64,000 bases of DNA from Mycobacterium sp. SMC-4 (lineage in GTDB: Bacteria > Actinomycetota > Actinomycetes > Mycobacteriales > Mycobacteriaceae), in the NCBI RefSeq assembly GCF_025263265.1, contig NZ_CP079869.1, positions 1,488,001-1,552,000 on the forward strand, given 5' to 3'. Made by a program: the position numbers and the translations under genes. Each line of letters starts with the position of its first letter. The stretch's first letter is position 1. The notes below the pieces were generated by a model, which did no database searches, was not told the DNA's origin, and saw only the letters and a list, made by a program, of their open reading frames with translations. Shown one piece after another: positions 35,445-43,848 of this stretch.

Positions 35445-37400
35445 ATGGCCGCGCACGTCGAGCAGCTCGAGTTCCAGGCGGAGGCACGCCAGCTTCTGGA
35501 TCTGATGATCCACTCCGTCTACAGCAACAAGGATTCGTTTCTGCGCGAACTGATCTCGAACGCCTCCGATGCTCTGGACAAACTGCGGCTGGAGTCGTTT
35601 CGGAACAAGGACCTCGATGTCGACACCTCCGATCTGCACATCGAGATCGAGGTCGACAAGGATGCGCGCACCCTGACCGTTCGCGACAACGGCATCGGTA
35701 TGACCCGCGACGAGGTCGTGAACCTGATCGGCACTCTTGCCAAGTCGGGGACGGGTGAGCTGCGTCAACAGCTGCGTGAGGCCAAGGACAAGGACGCGAG
35801 CGAGGAACTGATCGGTCAGTTCGGGATCGGTTTCTACGCGAGCTTCATGGTGGCCGACCGTGTCGAGCTACTCACCCGCAAGGCCGGTGAGAGCGAGGCC
35901 ACTCGGTGGGAGTCCAGCGGGGAGGGGACCTACACGATCGAATCGGTCGACCAGTCCGCCGGCGCGGTGGCCCAGGGCACCTCGGTCACGTTGCACCTCA
36001 AACCCGAAGACCGCGAGGACGAACTGCACGACTACACCTCGGAGTGGAAGCTCCGGGAGCTGGTCAAGCAGTACTCGGACTTCATCGCCTGGCCCATCCG
36101 GATGGACGTCGAGCGCCGCACGCCGGCACCGGACGAGGGTGGCGAAGAGACTGTCACCGTCGAGACCCAGACCCTCAACTCAATGAAGGCACTGTGGGCC
36201 AGGCCCCGCGACGAGGTGTCCGACGAGGAGTACACGGAGTTCTACAAGCACGTCGCCCACGCCTGGGACGAGCCGCTCGAGGTCATCGCGATGAAGGCGG
36301 AGGGCACCTTCGAGTACCAGGCGCTGCTGTTCATCCCGTCGCATGCCCCGTTCGATCTGTTCAACCAGAACGCCGCGGTCGGTGTGCAGCTGTATGTCAA
36401 GCGGGTCTTCATCATGGGGGACTGCGATCAGCTCATGCCGCCCTACCTGCGGTTCGTCAAGGGCGTCGTCGACGCCCAGGACATGTCGCTGAACGTCTCC
36501 CGGGAGATCCTGCAGCAAGACCGGCAGATCAGGGCGATCCGGCGCCGGCTCACCAAGAAAGTGCTCTCGACGCTCACCGAGATGCAGACCGAGCGCCCGG
36601 AGAAGTACCGCACGTTCTGGACCCAGTTCGGCAGAGTCCTCAAGGAGGGCCTGCTGAGCGACACCGAGAACCAGGAGACACTGCTGCGGGTGTCGTCGTT
36701 CGCCTCGACGCACAGCGAGGACGAACCGACCACACTGGCCGAATACATCGAGCGCATGCCCGACGGGCAGAGTCAGATCTTCTACGCGACGGGTGAATCG
36801 CGCCAGCAGCTGCTGCACTCGCCCCATCTGGAGGCATTCAAGGCCAAGGGCTACGAGGTGCTGCTGCTCACCGACCCGGTGGACGAGGTTTGGGTGGAGT
36901 CGGTCCAGGAGTTCGACGGCAAGGCGCTGCAGTCGGTGGCCAAGGGTGAGGTCGACCTCGACGCCGAGGATTCTGGCCAGGAGGCCGAACGTGAGCAGCG
37001 GGAGCAGGAATTCGCCGACCTGATCACCTGGCTCAAGGACGCGCTGAGTGACCACGTCAAGGAAGTGCGGTTGTCCACCCGCCTGACCGATTCACCGGCA
37101 TGCCTGATCACCGACACCTTCGGCATCACCCCCGCGCTGGCCCGGATGTACCGGGCCTCCGGGCAGCCGGTGCCGGTCGAGAAGCGGATTCTGGAGCTGA
37201 ATCCGAACCACCCCCTCATCACGGGTCTGCGGGAGGCGCACACGGCCCGCGGAGCCGATGCCGGCTTGCGCGACACCGCCGAACTGCTTTACGGCACAGC
37301 GCTTCTGGCCGAAGGGGGAGTGCTCGACGATCCGGCGAAGTTCGCCGGTCTGCTCGTCGACCGACTGACCCGGACGGTGGGGGAGCAACCGTCGTGGTGA
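35445..37400 (+). CDS. htpG: HtpG, Hsp90-family chaperone
   Basis: This 651-residue protein has the Hsp90 GHKL ATPase signature: YSNKDSFLRELISNASDALDKLR, then DNGIGM, GTLAKSGT and GQFGIGFYASFMVAD. The middle domain (FMGD-like VFIMGDCDQLMP, YLRFVKGVVDAQDMSLNVSREILQ) and dimerisation domain follow. HtpG is an ATP-driven cytosolic dimeric chaperone. Length agrees with M. tuberculosis HtpG (about 647). ATG at 35445 has an AAGGGGAG ribosome-binding site 7-14 nt upstream. It is monocistronic and followed by the initiator tRNA gene. Confidence 0.97.
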   Translation: MAAHVEQLEFQAEARQLLDLMIHSVYSNKDSFLRELISNASDALDKLRLESFRNKDLDVDTSDLHIEIEVDKDARTLTVRDNGIGMTRDEVVNLIGTLAKSGTGELRQQLREAKDKDASEELIGQFGIGFYASFMVADRVELLTRKAGESEATRWESSGEGTYTIESVDQSAGAVAQGTSVTLHLKPEDREDELHDYTSEWKLRELVKQYSDFIAWPIRMDVERRTPAPDEGGEETVTVETQTLNSMKALWARPRDEVSDEEYTEFYKHVAHAWDEPLEVIAMKAEGTFEYQALLFIPSHAPFDLFNQNAAVGVQLYVKRVFIMGDCDQLMPPYLRFVKGVVDAQDMSLNVSREILQQDRQIRAIRRRLTKKVLSTLTEMQTERPEKYRTFWTQFGRVLKEGLLSDTENQETLLRVSSFASTHSEDEPTTLAEYIERMPDGQSQIFYATGESRQQLLHSPHLEAFKAKGYEVLLLTDPVDEVWVESVQEFDGKALQSVAKGEVDLDAEDSGQEAEREQREQEFADLITWLKDALSDHVKEVRLSTRLTDSPACLITDTFGITPALARMYRASGQPVPVEKRILELNPNHPLITGLREAHTARGADAGLRDTAELLYGTALLAEGGVLDDPAKFAGLLVDRLTRTVGEQPSW

Positions 37401-37483
37401 CGACGTTTATCGCTCGGGCATCAGCGCGTTGAGCAGGCGATTTGGACCGTTCGCCGCCGTTGGGTAACCTTGCGTTCGCCCGT

Positions 37484-37557
37484 CGCGGGGTGGAGCAGCT
37501 CGGTAGCTCGCTGGGCTCATAACCCAGAGGTCGCAGGTTCGAATCCTGTCCCCGCTA
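37484..37557 (+). tRNA. tRNA-fMet (initiator), anticodon CAT
   Basis: The 74-nt gene folds into a full cloverleaf. Acceptor CGCGGGG pairs with CCCCGC, leaving C1 opposite T72 unpaired. The anticodon stem CTGGG/CCCAG contains the three G-C pairs diagnostic of initiators, around loop CTCATAA, and the T arm contains GGTTCGAATCC. The unpaired 1-72 end and the GGG/CCC stem identify it as initiator rather than elongator tRNA-Met. The CCA end is not encoded (CTA follows the discriminator A). Confidence 0.95.
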
Positions 37558-37565
37558 CTAAGTGA

Positions 37566-37597
37566 ACGGCCCTCGGAGACCTTCCGAGGGCCGTTTT
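37566..37597 (+). terminator. Intrinsic terminator after the initiator tRNA
   Basis: ACGGCCCTCGGA at 37566-37577 and TCCGAGGGCCGT at 37583-37594 form a perfect 12-bp stem with a 5-nt loop, followed by TTTTC. It lies 8 bp after the tRNA and would end its transcript. Confidence 0.88.
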
Positions 37598-37823
37598 CAT
37601 GGGTTTGAAGAGACGCTTGAGAACATTAGCTTGGCTAAGAAAAATCGAGAGTTCGAGTATGGCGTCCAGCAAGACGCGCGCAGCTCAGCGTGGCGGCGGC
37701 ATGTGCAAGATCAGCTGAAGTAGGAGCTTCTGCGGCGAGCGTCGAACGAAGCGAGGAGACTCTCAGAGTCACGGTGCGGTTGTAGGCGCTGGGGGTCGCC
37801 TCCACGCGGCATCGAAATGTGGA
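37598..37823. other. Non-coding stretch after the tRNA
   Basis: This 226-bp stretch before the TetR stop looks less G+C-rich than its surroundings. I see no conserved gene. A 19-codon ATG frame (37659-37718) exists but has no clear ribosome-binding site. I searched by eye for a repeat of the tRNA 3' end that would mark an integration site and did not find one near or up to 43.4 kb. Confidence 0.5.
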
Positions 37824-38459
37824 CTACTGCGCAGGCGACGGGACTTCGGCTCGTAGGCTTCGTAGCTCGCTTGCCACGTACTTGCCGAGCAGTCCGTCGC
37901 GGCCTGGGGTTTCGCTTCGCATAGTGGTGAGGAGTGCGTATAGGCCGAGCAGGAAGAACACGGCACTGTGGAACGCGTCGACATCGGCGAAGACTTCGCC
38001 CCGGTTGCGGGCGCGCATGATTTCCGCAGCAAGCAACACAATGGTGGGATGGTCGGTCCACTCGTCGTTCTCAGGCCGAGTCGGTGAGAAATACAGACCG
38101 ATCACATCCCGAAACAGCGCGCTGCCCCAACGGTTTTCAAGGTCAACGACCAGTCTGACGATTTCATTGAGAACGGTGGCGAGATCGCGAGCGGAGTCCA
38201 GAAACCTGCCGAGCTCTGCGGCAACCCGTGCTTCCTCCTGGCGAATCAACTCGTGGAGGACGTGCTCTCTGGTCGGAAAGTGAAAGTAGAACGTTCCCCG
38301 CGATACTCCAGCGGCCTTAACCACGGAGTTGATGTCGGCGGCCGCTGTGCCGGCGCGTTTGAACTCTACGATGGCGGCATCCAGCACTCGCTCGCGTGTC
38401 TTGCGCCGCTGAGCTTCGTGCTTGTTGGTTGTCGCCTCCACACTCATATTCTGCATCAC
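37824..38459 (-). CDS. TetR/AcrR family regulator of the aveC-norDQ-like operon
   Basis: The 211-residue protein has a TetR helix-turn-helix (RERVLDAAIVEFKRAG then INSVVKAAGVSRGTFYFHF) and a helical ligand domain. ATG codons at 38459, 38456 and 38447 are all in frame; none has a strong ribosome-binding site. It is divergent from the aveC-like gene across 285 bp. Two copies of TTGAC-N4-GTCA lie in that gap, one near its own start (38473) and one on the opposite promoter (38641), so autoregulation and repression of the rightward operon are likely. The ligand is unknown. Confidence 0.85.
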   Translation of the reverse strand: MMQNMSVEATTNKHEAQRRKTRERVLDAAIVEFKRAGTAAADINSVVKAAGVSRGTFYFHFPTREHVLHELIRQEEARVAAELGRFLDSARDLATVLNEIVRLVVDLENRWGSALFRDVIGLYFSPTRPENDEWTDHPTIVLLAAEIMRARNRGEVFADVDAFHSAVFFLLGLYALLTTMRSETPGRDGLLGKYVASELRSLRAEVPSPAQ

Positions 38460-38472
38460 CGCGTCTCAGTAC

Positions 38473-38486
38473 TTGACGAACGTCAA
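38473..38486. promoter_or_regulatory. TetR operator-like site O1
   Basis: TTGACGAACGTCAA is a perfect 14-bp palindrome 13 bp upstream of the TetR start. It shares the TTGAC-N4-GTCA core with the site at 38641-38654. Binding here would cover the tetR promoter region. Confidence 0.6.
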
Positions 38487-38635
38487 TAAGTGTTATCAGC
38501 AGTCAATGATCGCTAGAACCTCGATCCGCTACTGTGCCGAGCTCTTGGCGACGTGGACGCGGCGATGTAAGCCCAGATAGAGCGTTGGTTATCGTGGTTG
38601 CGCGCCAAGTCGCGCGGCGAGTCAGCGTTGTGCAA

Positions 38636-38670
38636 AATGTTGACATCTGTCAGCATTTTCGTTAAACATG
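38636..38670 (+). promoter_or_regulatory. SigA-type promoter of the aveC-like operon overlapped by operator O2
   Basis: A consensus -35 TTGACA (38642-38647), a 17-bp spacer and -10 TAAACA (38665-38670) form a strong-looking promoter. A 26-bp palindrome, arms AAAATGTTGACA (38636-38647) and TGTCAGCATTTT (38650-38661) with one mismatch and a 2-nt centre, covers the -35 and part of the spacer. It contains the same TTGAC-N4-GTCA core as O1. Binding would block RNA polymerase. The transcript would have a leader of about 68 nt. Confidence 0.7.
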
Positions 38671-38744
38671 GCTCGCACGCTGAACCGTTATGTGGGGTTG
38701 GAGCGTGCTCTACCCACCGCCGGTTCAACGGGAGAGTGACTGAG

Positions 38745-39863
38745 ATGACGAAGCCGGAGACGCGACCGCCCACCAACGATACGAACAAGAGCAGTAGTCG
38801 ACTGGTGATCGGCCTGTGGTGGGTGTTCGGGGTCGGAATGCTGGTTCTGATCGGGCTGAATGCCCAAGTCGGTGCCAGCGAACCACGAATCGCCAACCCC
38901 AATGTGACTGACGAAGCACGAGAGTCGGTTGCGGGCATCACGAGTTGGGCATCGCTGTGCAATATGTGGACCGCCGTGATGATGGTGGTCGGCATCACCG
39001 CCTTCATCATCAGTTGGAGACGGCATCCGAAGCACCCGTATCTGCTGCTGGTTCTCGCAGGCACTGTGCTGGTCTGGCTCGACCCGTTCGCCAACTGGGT
39101 GTCCTACTCGGCATTCAGTCCCGACCTGTATCACTACCCGGTCGACTGGCCGTGGGTGTCGCTTGCGCCGTTGGTGGAGCCGTTCGTCTGTATCGCGTAT
39201 GCGTCGGTGTTGATCGTGCCCACGTTCGCCGCGATTCCTCTGCTGCGACGCTTACAGCAGGGGCGTTCGACAGACAGCTTCGTGTGGCGTCACCCTCTGA
39301 TCACACTGAGTGCGATCACCATCGTCATCGGCTTCGCCCTGGATGCTGTGGTAGAGATCTTCTGCGTCAGCAAGCGCGTGTACGCCTACACTCAGGTGCC
39401 GGAGTTCGGGTCGATCTTCGTCGGTCAGTACAACCAATTCCCGTTGCTATGGGAAAGCGGACTGGCGACCTCGATGATGGTCGCCGCGTCGATCTCCGTG
39501 TATCGGGACGATACGGGAAAGACGTATGCCGAGAAGCTGGCCCAGCGGCTGCGACTGCTCCCGACCAAACCCGCACTGGCATCCTTCCTCATCATGATCA
39601 CCGCTCTGAGCGTCACCTACGCCGGGGTGTACGGCGGAGTCTTCACGATTATTCGCGCCTCAAAGTTCGCGACGTCGGTCGCATGCCCCTGGCCGTTCCC
39701 AGAGTCGAAGGTGTACGACCCTCAGGGGTTCTATGAGATGGCCGGCCACCCCGGACCGTTCTTCGAGGGCAAGTGGAGCACCTGGATGTCAGGGCAGCCC
39801 GACGGGCGCCCGGTGATCGAGGGGCCGGTCCCGCCCGGTCGCTGCGGCCCCGGCCGTGACTGA
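38745..39863 (+). CDS. AveC-like (spirocyclase AveC family) integral membrane protein
   Basis: The 372-residue protein has about eight membrane helices. A polar motif region WLDPFANWVSYSAFSPDL with YHYPVDWPW resembles the AveC family, named for the avermectin spirocyclase. Mycobacterial members have no proven substrate. The C-terminus is Pro/Gly-rich. ATG at 38745 has GGGAGAG 10-16 nt upstream; an upstream in-frame start at 38598 is less likely because the added residues overlap the promoter. It is followed 44 bp later by a NorD-type VWA gene, so it heads an operon controlled by the divergent TetR. Confidence 0.6.
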   Translation: MTKPETRPPTNDTNKSSSRLVIGLWWVFGVGMLVLIGLNAQVGASEPRIANPNVTDEARESVAGITSWASLCNMWTAVMMVVGITAFIISWRRHPKHPYLLLVLAGTVLVWLDPFANWVSYSAFSPDLYHYPVDWPWVSLAPLVEPFVCIAYASVLIVPTFAAIPLLRRLQQGRSTDSFVWRHPLITLSAITIVIGFALDAVVEIFCVSKRVYAYTQVPEFGSIFVGQYNQFPLLWESGLATSMMVAASISVYRDDTGKTYAEKLAQRLRLLPTKPALASFLIMITALSVTYAGVYGGVFTIIRASKFATSVACPWPFPESKVYDPQGFYEMAGHPGPFFEGKWSTWMSGQPDGRPVIEGPVPPGRCGPGRD

Positions 39864-39907
39864 CGCCGCTGATCGCCCTACTGAGGCGACTCGACGAACG
39901 AGGTGCC

Positions 39908-41599
39908 GTGGTGGCTGACGAATCGACAACAGACGAACTCATTCCGCACTTCGACATCCTGGCGGCGGCTGTGGCAGGTAGGACGCTGCGGGTTGCTCGC
40001 GGCCGTCCCGGCGAGAAGTGTTGGACAGATGGCAAACTCGTCTACATCGACGTCACGCTGCCTGAGCGGGACCAGATCGCTGCCACACTTGTGCAGGCAT
40101 CGCTCGTCTCAGCGGGGAGTCTGGCGCCAGAGCTGATGCGGCAGCTGCACCGGCGCGGCAAGCTCGCGCAGCGGTACCTCGTGGTAGAGGCACACCGGGC
40201 GTTACAGGCACACAGCGCCGTCCTTCCCCCGGCGATGAACCTGCTGGTGGATCACGCTCTCGCTGCGCGCTCCACATCGCCAGCTCAATCACTGGCACTG
40301 GCCAAGTCTGCCGTCTCTCTCGCATCCCCGTCGCCGCTGTTCGGCGCCCTCAACCCCAAACGGGTCATCGCCGCGGCGCGCGAAACGGGGATGTCGGACA
40401 GCGAAGAAGGTCACGCGCCCAAGCAGCAGGACAAAGCGTTGGAAGAGATCGATGACAACGACTTCGCTGACGCCGACGAGGGCGCTGCAATCGACATGTT
40501 CTCCGTCGGTGGGGTATCAAGTGTCTTCGGCCGTTTGATGCAGCGCCTTCTGAAGTCCATGCGCAGACGCGAGCCCAGCGGCGGCAACCCCGGTACGGAC
40601 TCGGCAACTCACCTTTCGCGCGGACTCGCGCAGCGACGAGACAACGGTGTACTTTCCCAGGCTGCAATGGGGGTCGCCGACGGCGAAGCGCCGAGAGACG
40701 GTGGAACCAAGTACCCCGAATGGGACACGAAGCGCAAGGCGTACCGACGAGATTGGTGCACGGTCAACGAGATTGAGCCGCCCCGTCGGGAGGTGGGAGA
40801 CGCAAGCCTTCCCGACACGGCACGACTTCGCCGGTCACTGGGCCGCCTCGCTCTTGGCCTCGATCAATGCCATCGACGGTCCCATGGTGACGACATCGAC
40901 ATCGACGCCGCCATGGAGTCCTACGTCCAAGCAGCGGCGTCGTCCACTCCAGACGACAACGTCTACATCGCGAGCCTGCGCCGTCGTCGCGATCTCTCGG
41001 CCATGGTGTTGCTCGACATCTCGGGTTCTGCCGCTGAACCGGACGGTTTCGGCAGTAGCGTCCACGAGCGCCAACGCGCTGCAGCAGCCGCCATCACCTC
41101 GACACTTCACGACCTCGGCGACCGCACCGGGCTCTACGCCTACAACTCGCAGGGACGATCCTCGGTCCAACTGGTGCCGATCAAGAGGTTCGATGACCGC
41201 TTCAATGCCGACACCATGCGCCGGCTACACCGCCTCACACCGGGCGCATTTTCCCGACTCGGAGCGGCCATCCGCCACGGAGCTGCTGTCTTGGAATCCC
41301 AGGGCGGGACATCGCGCCGACTGCTCATCGTTCTCTCCGATGGACTGGCCTACGACCACGGCTACGACAAGGCCTACGGGGCCGCCGACGCACGACGGGC
41401 GCTCACCGAAGCCCGCAATCGGGGAATCGGCGCCCTCTGCCTCACATTCGGCGTGCACGCCGACGAGGACTCACTGGAACGCGTCTTCGGAACAGCAGCG
41501 CACGCAACCGTTTTCAATCAAGACCACCTAGCTCACGCAGTCAGTGCGCTCGTCCACTCAGCCCTGCGATCCGCCGACGTTCGCCGACGAGTGTCCTAA
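39908..41599 (+). CDS. NorD/CoxE-type VWA-domain protein
   Basis: The 563-residue protein has a helical N-terminal region, an acidic stretch (near EEIDDNDFADADEGAAID) and a C-terminal von Willebrand factor A domain with the MIDAS motif DISGS (370-374) and a later LLIVLSDG strand. Proteins of this type pair with MoxR-family AAA+ ATPases such as NorQ/CbbQ to insert metal cofactors or activate an enzyme. The partner ATPase is the next gene, 37 bp downstream. GTG at 39908 or 39911 is the start; no strong ribosome-binding site is visible. G+C at third positions looks somewhat lower than in the conserved regions. Confidence 0.82.
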   Translation: MVADESTTDELIPHFDILAAAVAGRTLRVARGRPGEKCWTDGKLVYIDVTLPERDQIAATLVQASLVSAGSLAPELMRQLHRRGKLAQRYLVVEAHRALQAHSAVLPPAMNLLVDHALAARSTSPAQSLALAKSAVSLASPSPLFGALNPKRVIAAARETGMSDSEEGHAPKQQDKALEEIDDNDFADADEGAAIDMFSVGGVSSVFGRLMQRLLKSMRRREPSGGNPGTDSATHLSRGLAQRRDNGVLSQAAMGVADGEAPRDGGTKYPEWDTKRKAYRRDWCTVNEIEPPRREVGDASLPDTARLRRSLGRLALGLDQCHRRSHGDDIDIDAAMESYVQAAASSTPDDNVYIASLRRRRDLSAMVLLDISGSAAEPDGFGSSVHERQRAAAAAITSTLHDLGDRTGLYAYNSQGRSSVQLVPIKRFDDRFNADTMRRLHRLTPGAFSRLGAAIRHGAAVLESQGGTSRRLLIVLSDGLAYDHGYDKAYGAADARRALTEARNRGIGALCLTFGVHADEDSLERVFGTAAHATVFNQDHLAHAVSALVHSALRSADVRRRVS

Positions 41600-41636
41600 C
41601 CACCCCAGCGCAACCTAAAGGAGCAGAAGAAAGCCG

Positions 41637-42485
41637 ATGACCTCCGTCGACACCCACAATGCAATTTCCAGCCTGCCGAAGACGCACGATCCACGACCCT
41701 TCTACGTATCCACCGGAGACGAGGAGCAACACTTCAAAGCCGCCTACCGCCAAGGGCTGTCCATTGTCCTCAAAGGGCCGACCGGATGCGGTAAAACACG
41801 CTTCGTCGAAGCGATGGCACACGACCTCAACCGACCGCTGATCACCGTGTCCTGCCACGACGACCTGACCACCGCCGACCTCGTCGGTCGCTTCCATCTA
41901 CGCGGCGGGGAAACCGAATGGGTCGACGGTCCGCTCACCCGCGCGGTCCGCGAAGGAGCCATCTGCTACCTCGACGAGGTAGTAGAGGCTCGGCAGGACA
42001 CCACCGTCGTGCTGCATCCCCTCGCCGACCACAGACGCCAACTTCCCATCGAACGTCTCGGAGTGACCTTGGACGCGGCCCCAGGGTTCGGCCTGGTGGT
42101 GTCGTACAACCCCGGCTACCAAAGCGTCCTCAAAGACCTCAAGGACTCCACCCGTCAACGAATGGTCGCTATCGAGTTCGGCTTTCCGGCACCCGAGACT
42201 GAAGAGAAGATCCTGATCGAAGAGGCGGGCATCGCCCACGACACCGCCGCGACCCTCGTCCGATTCAGCCAAGCCATACGACGGCTTGAGACACCGGGAC
42301 TGCGCGAAGTCGCGTCCACGCGCGTGCTGATCGCCGCAGGAAGACTCATCGCCGAAGGTCTCACACCACACGACGCCGCACGGATCGCGATCGCGGCACC
42401 TCTGAGCGACGACCCAACAGTGCAGGCCGGCCTCTTGAAGATGATCGACGCTTACGTCGGCGGTCAGGCCGGCGGGGAGTCGTGA
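41637..42485 (+). CDS. MoxR-family AAA+ ATPase (CbbQ/NirQ/NorQ type)
   Basis: This 282-residue AAA+ protein has Walker A GPTGCGKT (47-54), Walker B ICYLDEVVEA near 112, and arginine-finger and sensor residues (STRQRMVAIEFGFP). It ends with a CbbQ-type C-terminal helical lid. These ATPases form hexamers that remodel a client enzyme together with a VWA protein. ATG at 41637 lies after AAAGGAGCAGAAGAAAG, giving a good ribosome-binding site. It is third in the aveC-norD-norQ operon. The usual client is a neighbouring metalloenzyme, but here the next coding sequence is degraded. Confidence 0.88.
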   Translation: MTSVDTHNAISSLPKTHDPRPFYVSTGDEEQHFKAAYRQGLSIVLKGPTGCGKTRFVEAMAHDLNRPLITVSCHDDLTTADLVGRFHLRGGETEWVDGPLTRAVREGAICYLDEVVEARQDTTVVLHPLADHRRQLPIERLGVTLDAAPGFGLVVSYNPGYQSVLKDLKDSTRQRMVAIEFGFPAPETEEKILIEEAGIAHDTAATLVRFSQAIRRLETPGLREVASTRVLIAAGRLIAEGLTPHDAARIAIAAPLSDDPTVQAGLLKMIDAYVGGQAGGES

Positions 42486-42617
42486 ATGCGCCAAGAAGAA
42501 TGTCGACGCCGCGAGACGACCCGCCCAGAGGGTCGCGGCTGACACGGCCGCCGAGCCTCGCAACTCAGGTAGTGAGATGCCGCCGCCTACCCGCCACTAC
42601 TCCCTCTCAGTACCGCA

Positions 42618-42936
42618 ATGAGCACAAGCAACACGACGACTACCAGTCAGAATGACGCCGCCGAGCACACCTGGGAAAGCGCGATGGCCGCCAGCTACGA
42701 GGTGGACCCGCCCTTCATGACGGCCTTCGCTAACCACTACAACGCCATGATCGCCAAGAACGCCTTGGTGATCGCGCTCATCGAAGGTCCCCAGGTGTGC
42801 TCACCGCCACGCCATCAGTCTGGTGCGCAGCGAGCTGGTTGGCTTCATCGCCGTGGTGTTTGCACCTCTTCATGGGGAGGACATCCGAGACCACCTCGAA
42901 ATCGCTTTCGATGCGGGGCCGCCAGTGTTGATTTAG
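42618..42936 (+). pseudogene. Degraded or fused coding remnants after the NorQ-like gene
   Basis: From ATG 42618 one frame gives a protein-like N-terminus of about 58 residues (MSTSNTTTTSQNDAAE, then MTAFANHYNAMIAKNALVIALIEG) before turning into Arg/Pro/Ser-rich non-coding sequence. From about 42799 another frame reads as a natural C-terminus (HAISLVRSELVGFIAVVFAP, then LHGEDIRDHLEIAFDAG) and stops with TAG at 42934-42936. The change of frame near 42780-42800 suggests a deletion or frameshift joining two parts of one gene or of two genes. I do not recognise either part. It lies where the client enzyme of the NorD/NorQ pair would be expected. Confidence 0.5.
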
Positions 42937-42991
42937 AACGAGGCTGGAGCACCGTTCAGTATTGTCGGCTACCCGCGGACCGCGCGCCGTC

Positions 42992-43321
42992 ATGCACGGC
43001 GATGATGTCGTGTTGCTGGCCATGGACGGTGACGGAGTCACAGAATTCGCTTCTGCGCTCAGAAGCACCCAGCAACAACGACGTTGGAATCTCGAACACG
43101 GTGGCTTTCACCACGAGTTCTTTGTTGAAGCGGGTCAGTCCGCTGTTGAACTCGGCGATGATCGAATTGTGTGGCGACTCGACCAGGCCAAGGTGAGCGA
43201 GTTGGTCGGCGCTTTGAACACCCTTGTGGATCGCGGCGGTCCAAGCCATCAGTACGTCGACATCTCGCGGCCGACCGATACTTTGGTGCTCTCGCGAGAC
43301 GAGTACATCTATCCCTCGTAG
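42992..43321 (+). CDS. Hypothetical small protein
   Basis: The 109-residue frame starts at ATG 42992 (MHGDDVVLLAMDGDGVTEF) and ends at TAG 43319-43321. It has a balanced amino-acid mix with strand and helix segments (WNLEHGGFHHEFFVEAG, RIVWRLDQAKVSELVGAL, then DISRPTDTLVLSRDEYI). An opposite-strand frame covers the same DNA, but this one has the more protein-like composition. A TTG at 42962 could extend the start by 10 residues. There is no strong ribosome-binding site, and the upstream DNA is degraded, so expression is uncertain. I do not recognise a family with confidence. Confidence 0.55.
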   Translation: MHGDDVVLLAMDGDGVTEFASALRSTQQQRRWNLEHGGFHHEFFVEAGQSAVELGDDRIVWRLDQAKVSELVGALNTLVDRGGPSHQYVDISRPTDTLVLSRDEYIYPS

Positions 43322-43416
43322 ATGCATGATGGGTGCTTGCTCCGCAGTATCGCAAGCGTCCTACCTGTGGAGGCGGGGCGAGGGACACGGCGGCAGGCCG
43401 AGTATCGGCGTCAGGA

Positions 43417-43782
43417 TCAGCCCGCCGCCCACTGTTTGGCCGCATCGAGTTCGTCGAGGCTGAACAGCGCCACCTCGCCGGGGATCATCCACGACAGCGC
43501 ATGGAGTGTGTGGCCGATCCACTCCTTGTCGGTGACGACCGCTGTGCGCTTGAACGCGCGCAGGTGGGTCAGAGTGCTGAAACCCTGTTTGACATCGGCG
43601 AGTAACCCACCAGGGCCGAAGCCCTCGTAGTCGGGACCGATGACTTCGACGAAGCGAATCTCATCGGTGTCCAACATCCGGTCTATGGTGGGTTTGAAGT
43701 CACGGAAGTCGTCGGCGCTGACCCGCCCCGACACTCGGATACCGAGGACGCCGTCGGGGACGTCCTGCAATTCTTCGATCAT
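43417..43782 (-). CDS. SpoIIAA-like STAS-fold protein
   Basis: The 121-residue protein matches the SpoIIAA-like (STAS/lipid-binding CRAL-TRIO-like) family. It starts MIEELQDVPDGVLGIRVSGRVSADDFRDF and contains the KRTAVVTDKEWIGHTLHALSWMIPGEV segment near the C-terminus. Members are small soluble proteins of unclear role, often found with stress genes. The ATG at 43782 has a strong AGGAGG ribosome-binding site on the coding strand. It follows the universal-stress gene on the same strand. A DosR-box-like sequence (43835-43848) lies 53 bp upstream. Its stop faces the hypothetical gene at 43321. Confidence 0.78.
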   Translation of the reverse strand: MIEELQDVPDGVLGIRVSGRVSADDFRDFKPTIDRMLDTDEIRFVEVIGPDYEGFGPGGLLADVKQGFSTLTHLRAFKRTAVVTDKEWIGHTLHALSWMIPGEVALFSLDELDAAKQWAAG

Positions 43783-43834
43783 GGGAACCTCCTATGGCGG
43801 AATCGACGGTAGGTCGGTAACCCCGACGCGACCA

Positions 43835-43848
43835 GAGACTTTGGTCAC
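43835..43848 (-). promoter_or_regulatory. DosR-box-like site upstream of the SpoIIAA-like gene
   Basis: GAGACTTTGGTCAC matches the DosR/DevR core GGGACTTTNGTCCC at all but two positions. It sits 53 bp upstream of the SpoIIAA-like start and overlaps the last codon of the universal-stress gene. It could give this gene its own hypoxia or NO induction. Confidence 0.4.

Noticed and set aside
42956..43327. Minus-strand 123-codon frame opposite the hypothetical gene at 42992
   Set aside because: Both strands are open; the plus-strand product has the more natural composition and ends cleanly before the convergent gene. The call is not certain.
37484..43416. Prophage or integrative element with attL/attR at the initiator tRNA
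   Set aside because: No integrase, recombinase or repeat of the tRNA 3' end was found by eye, so I only note a possible old island.
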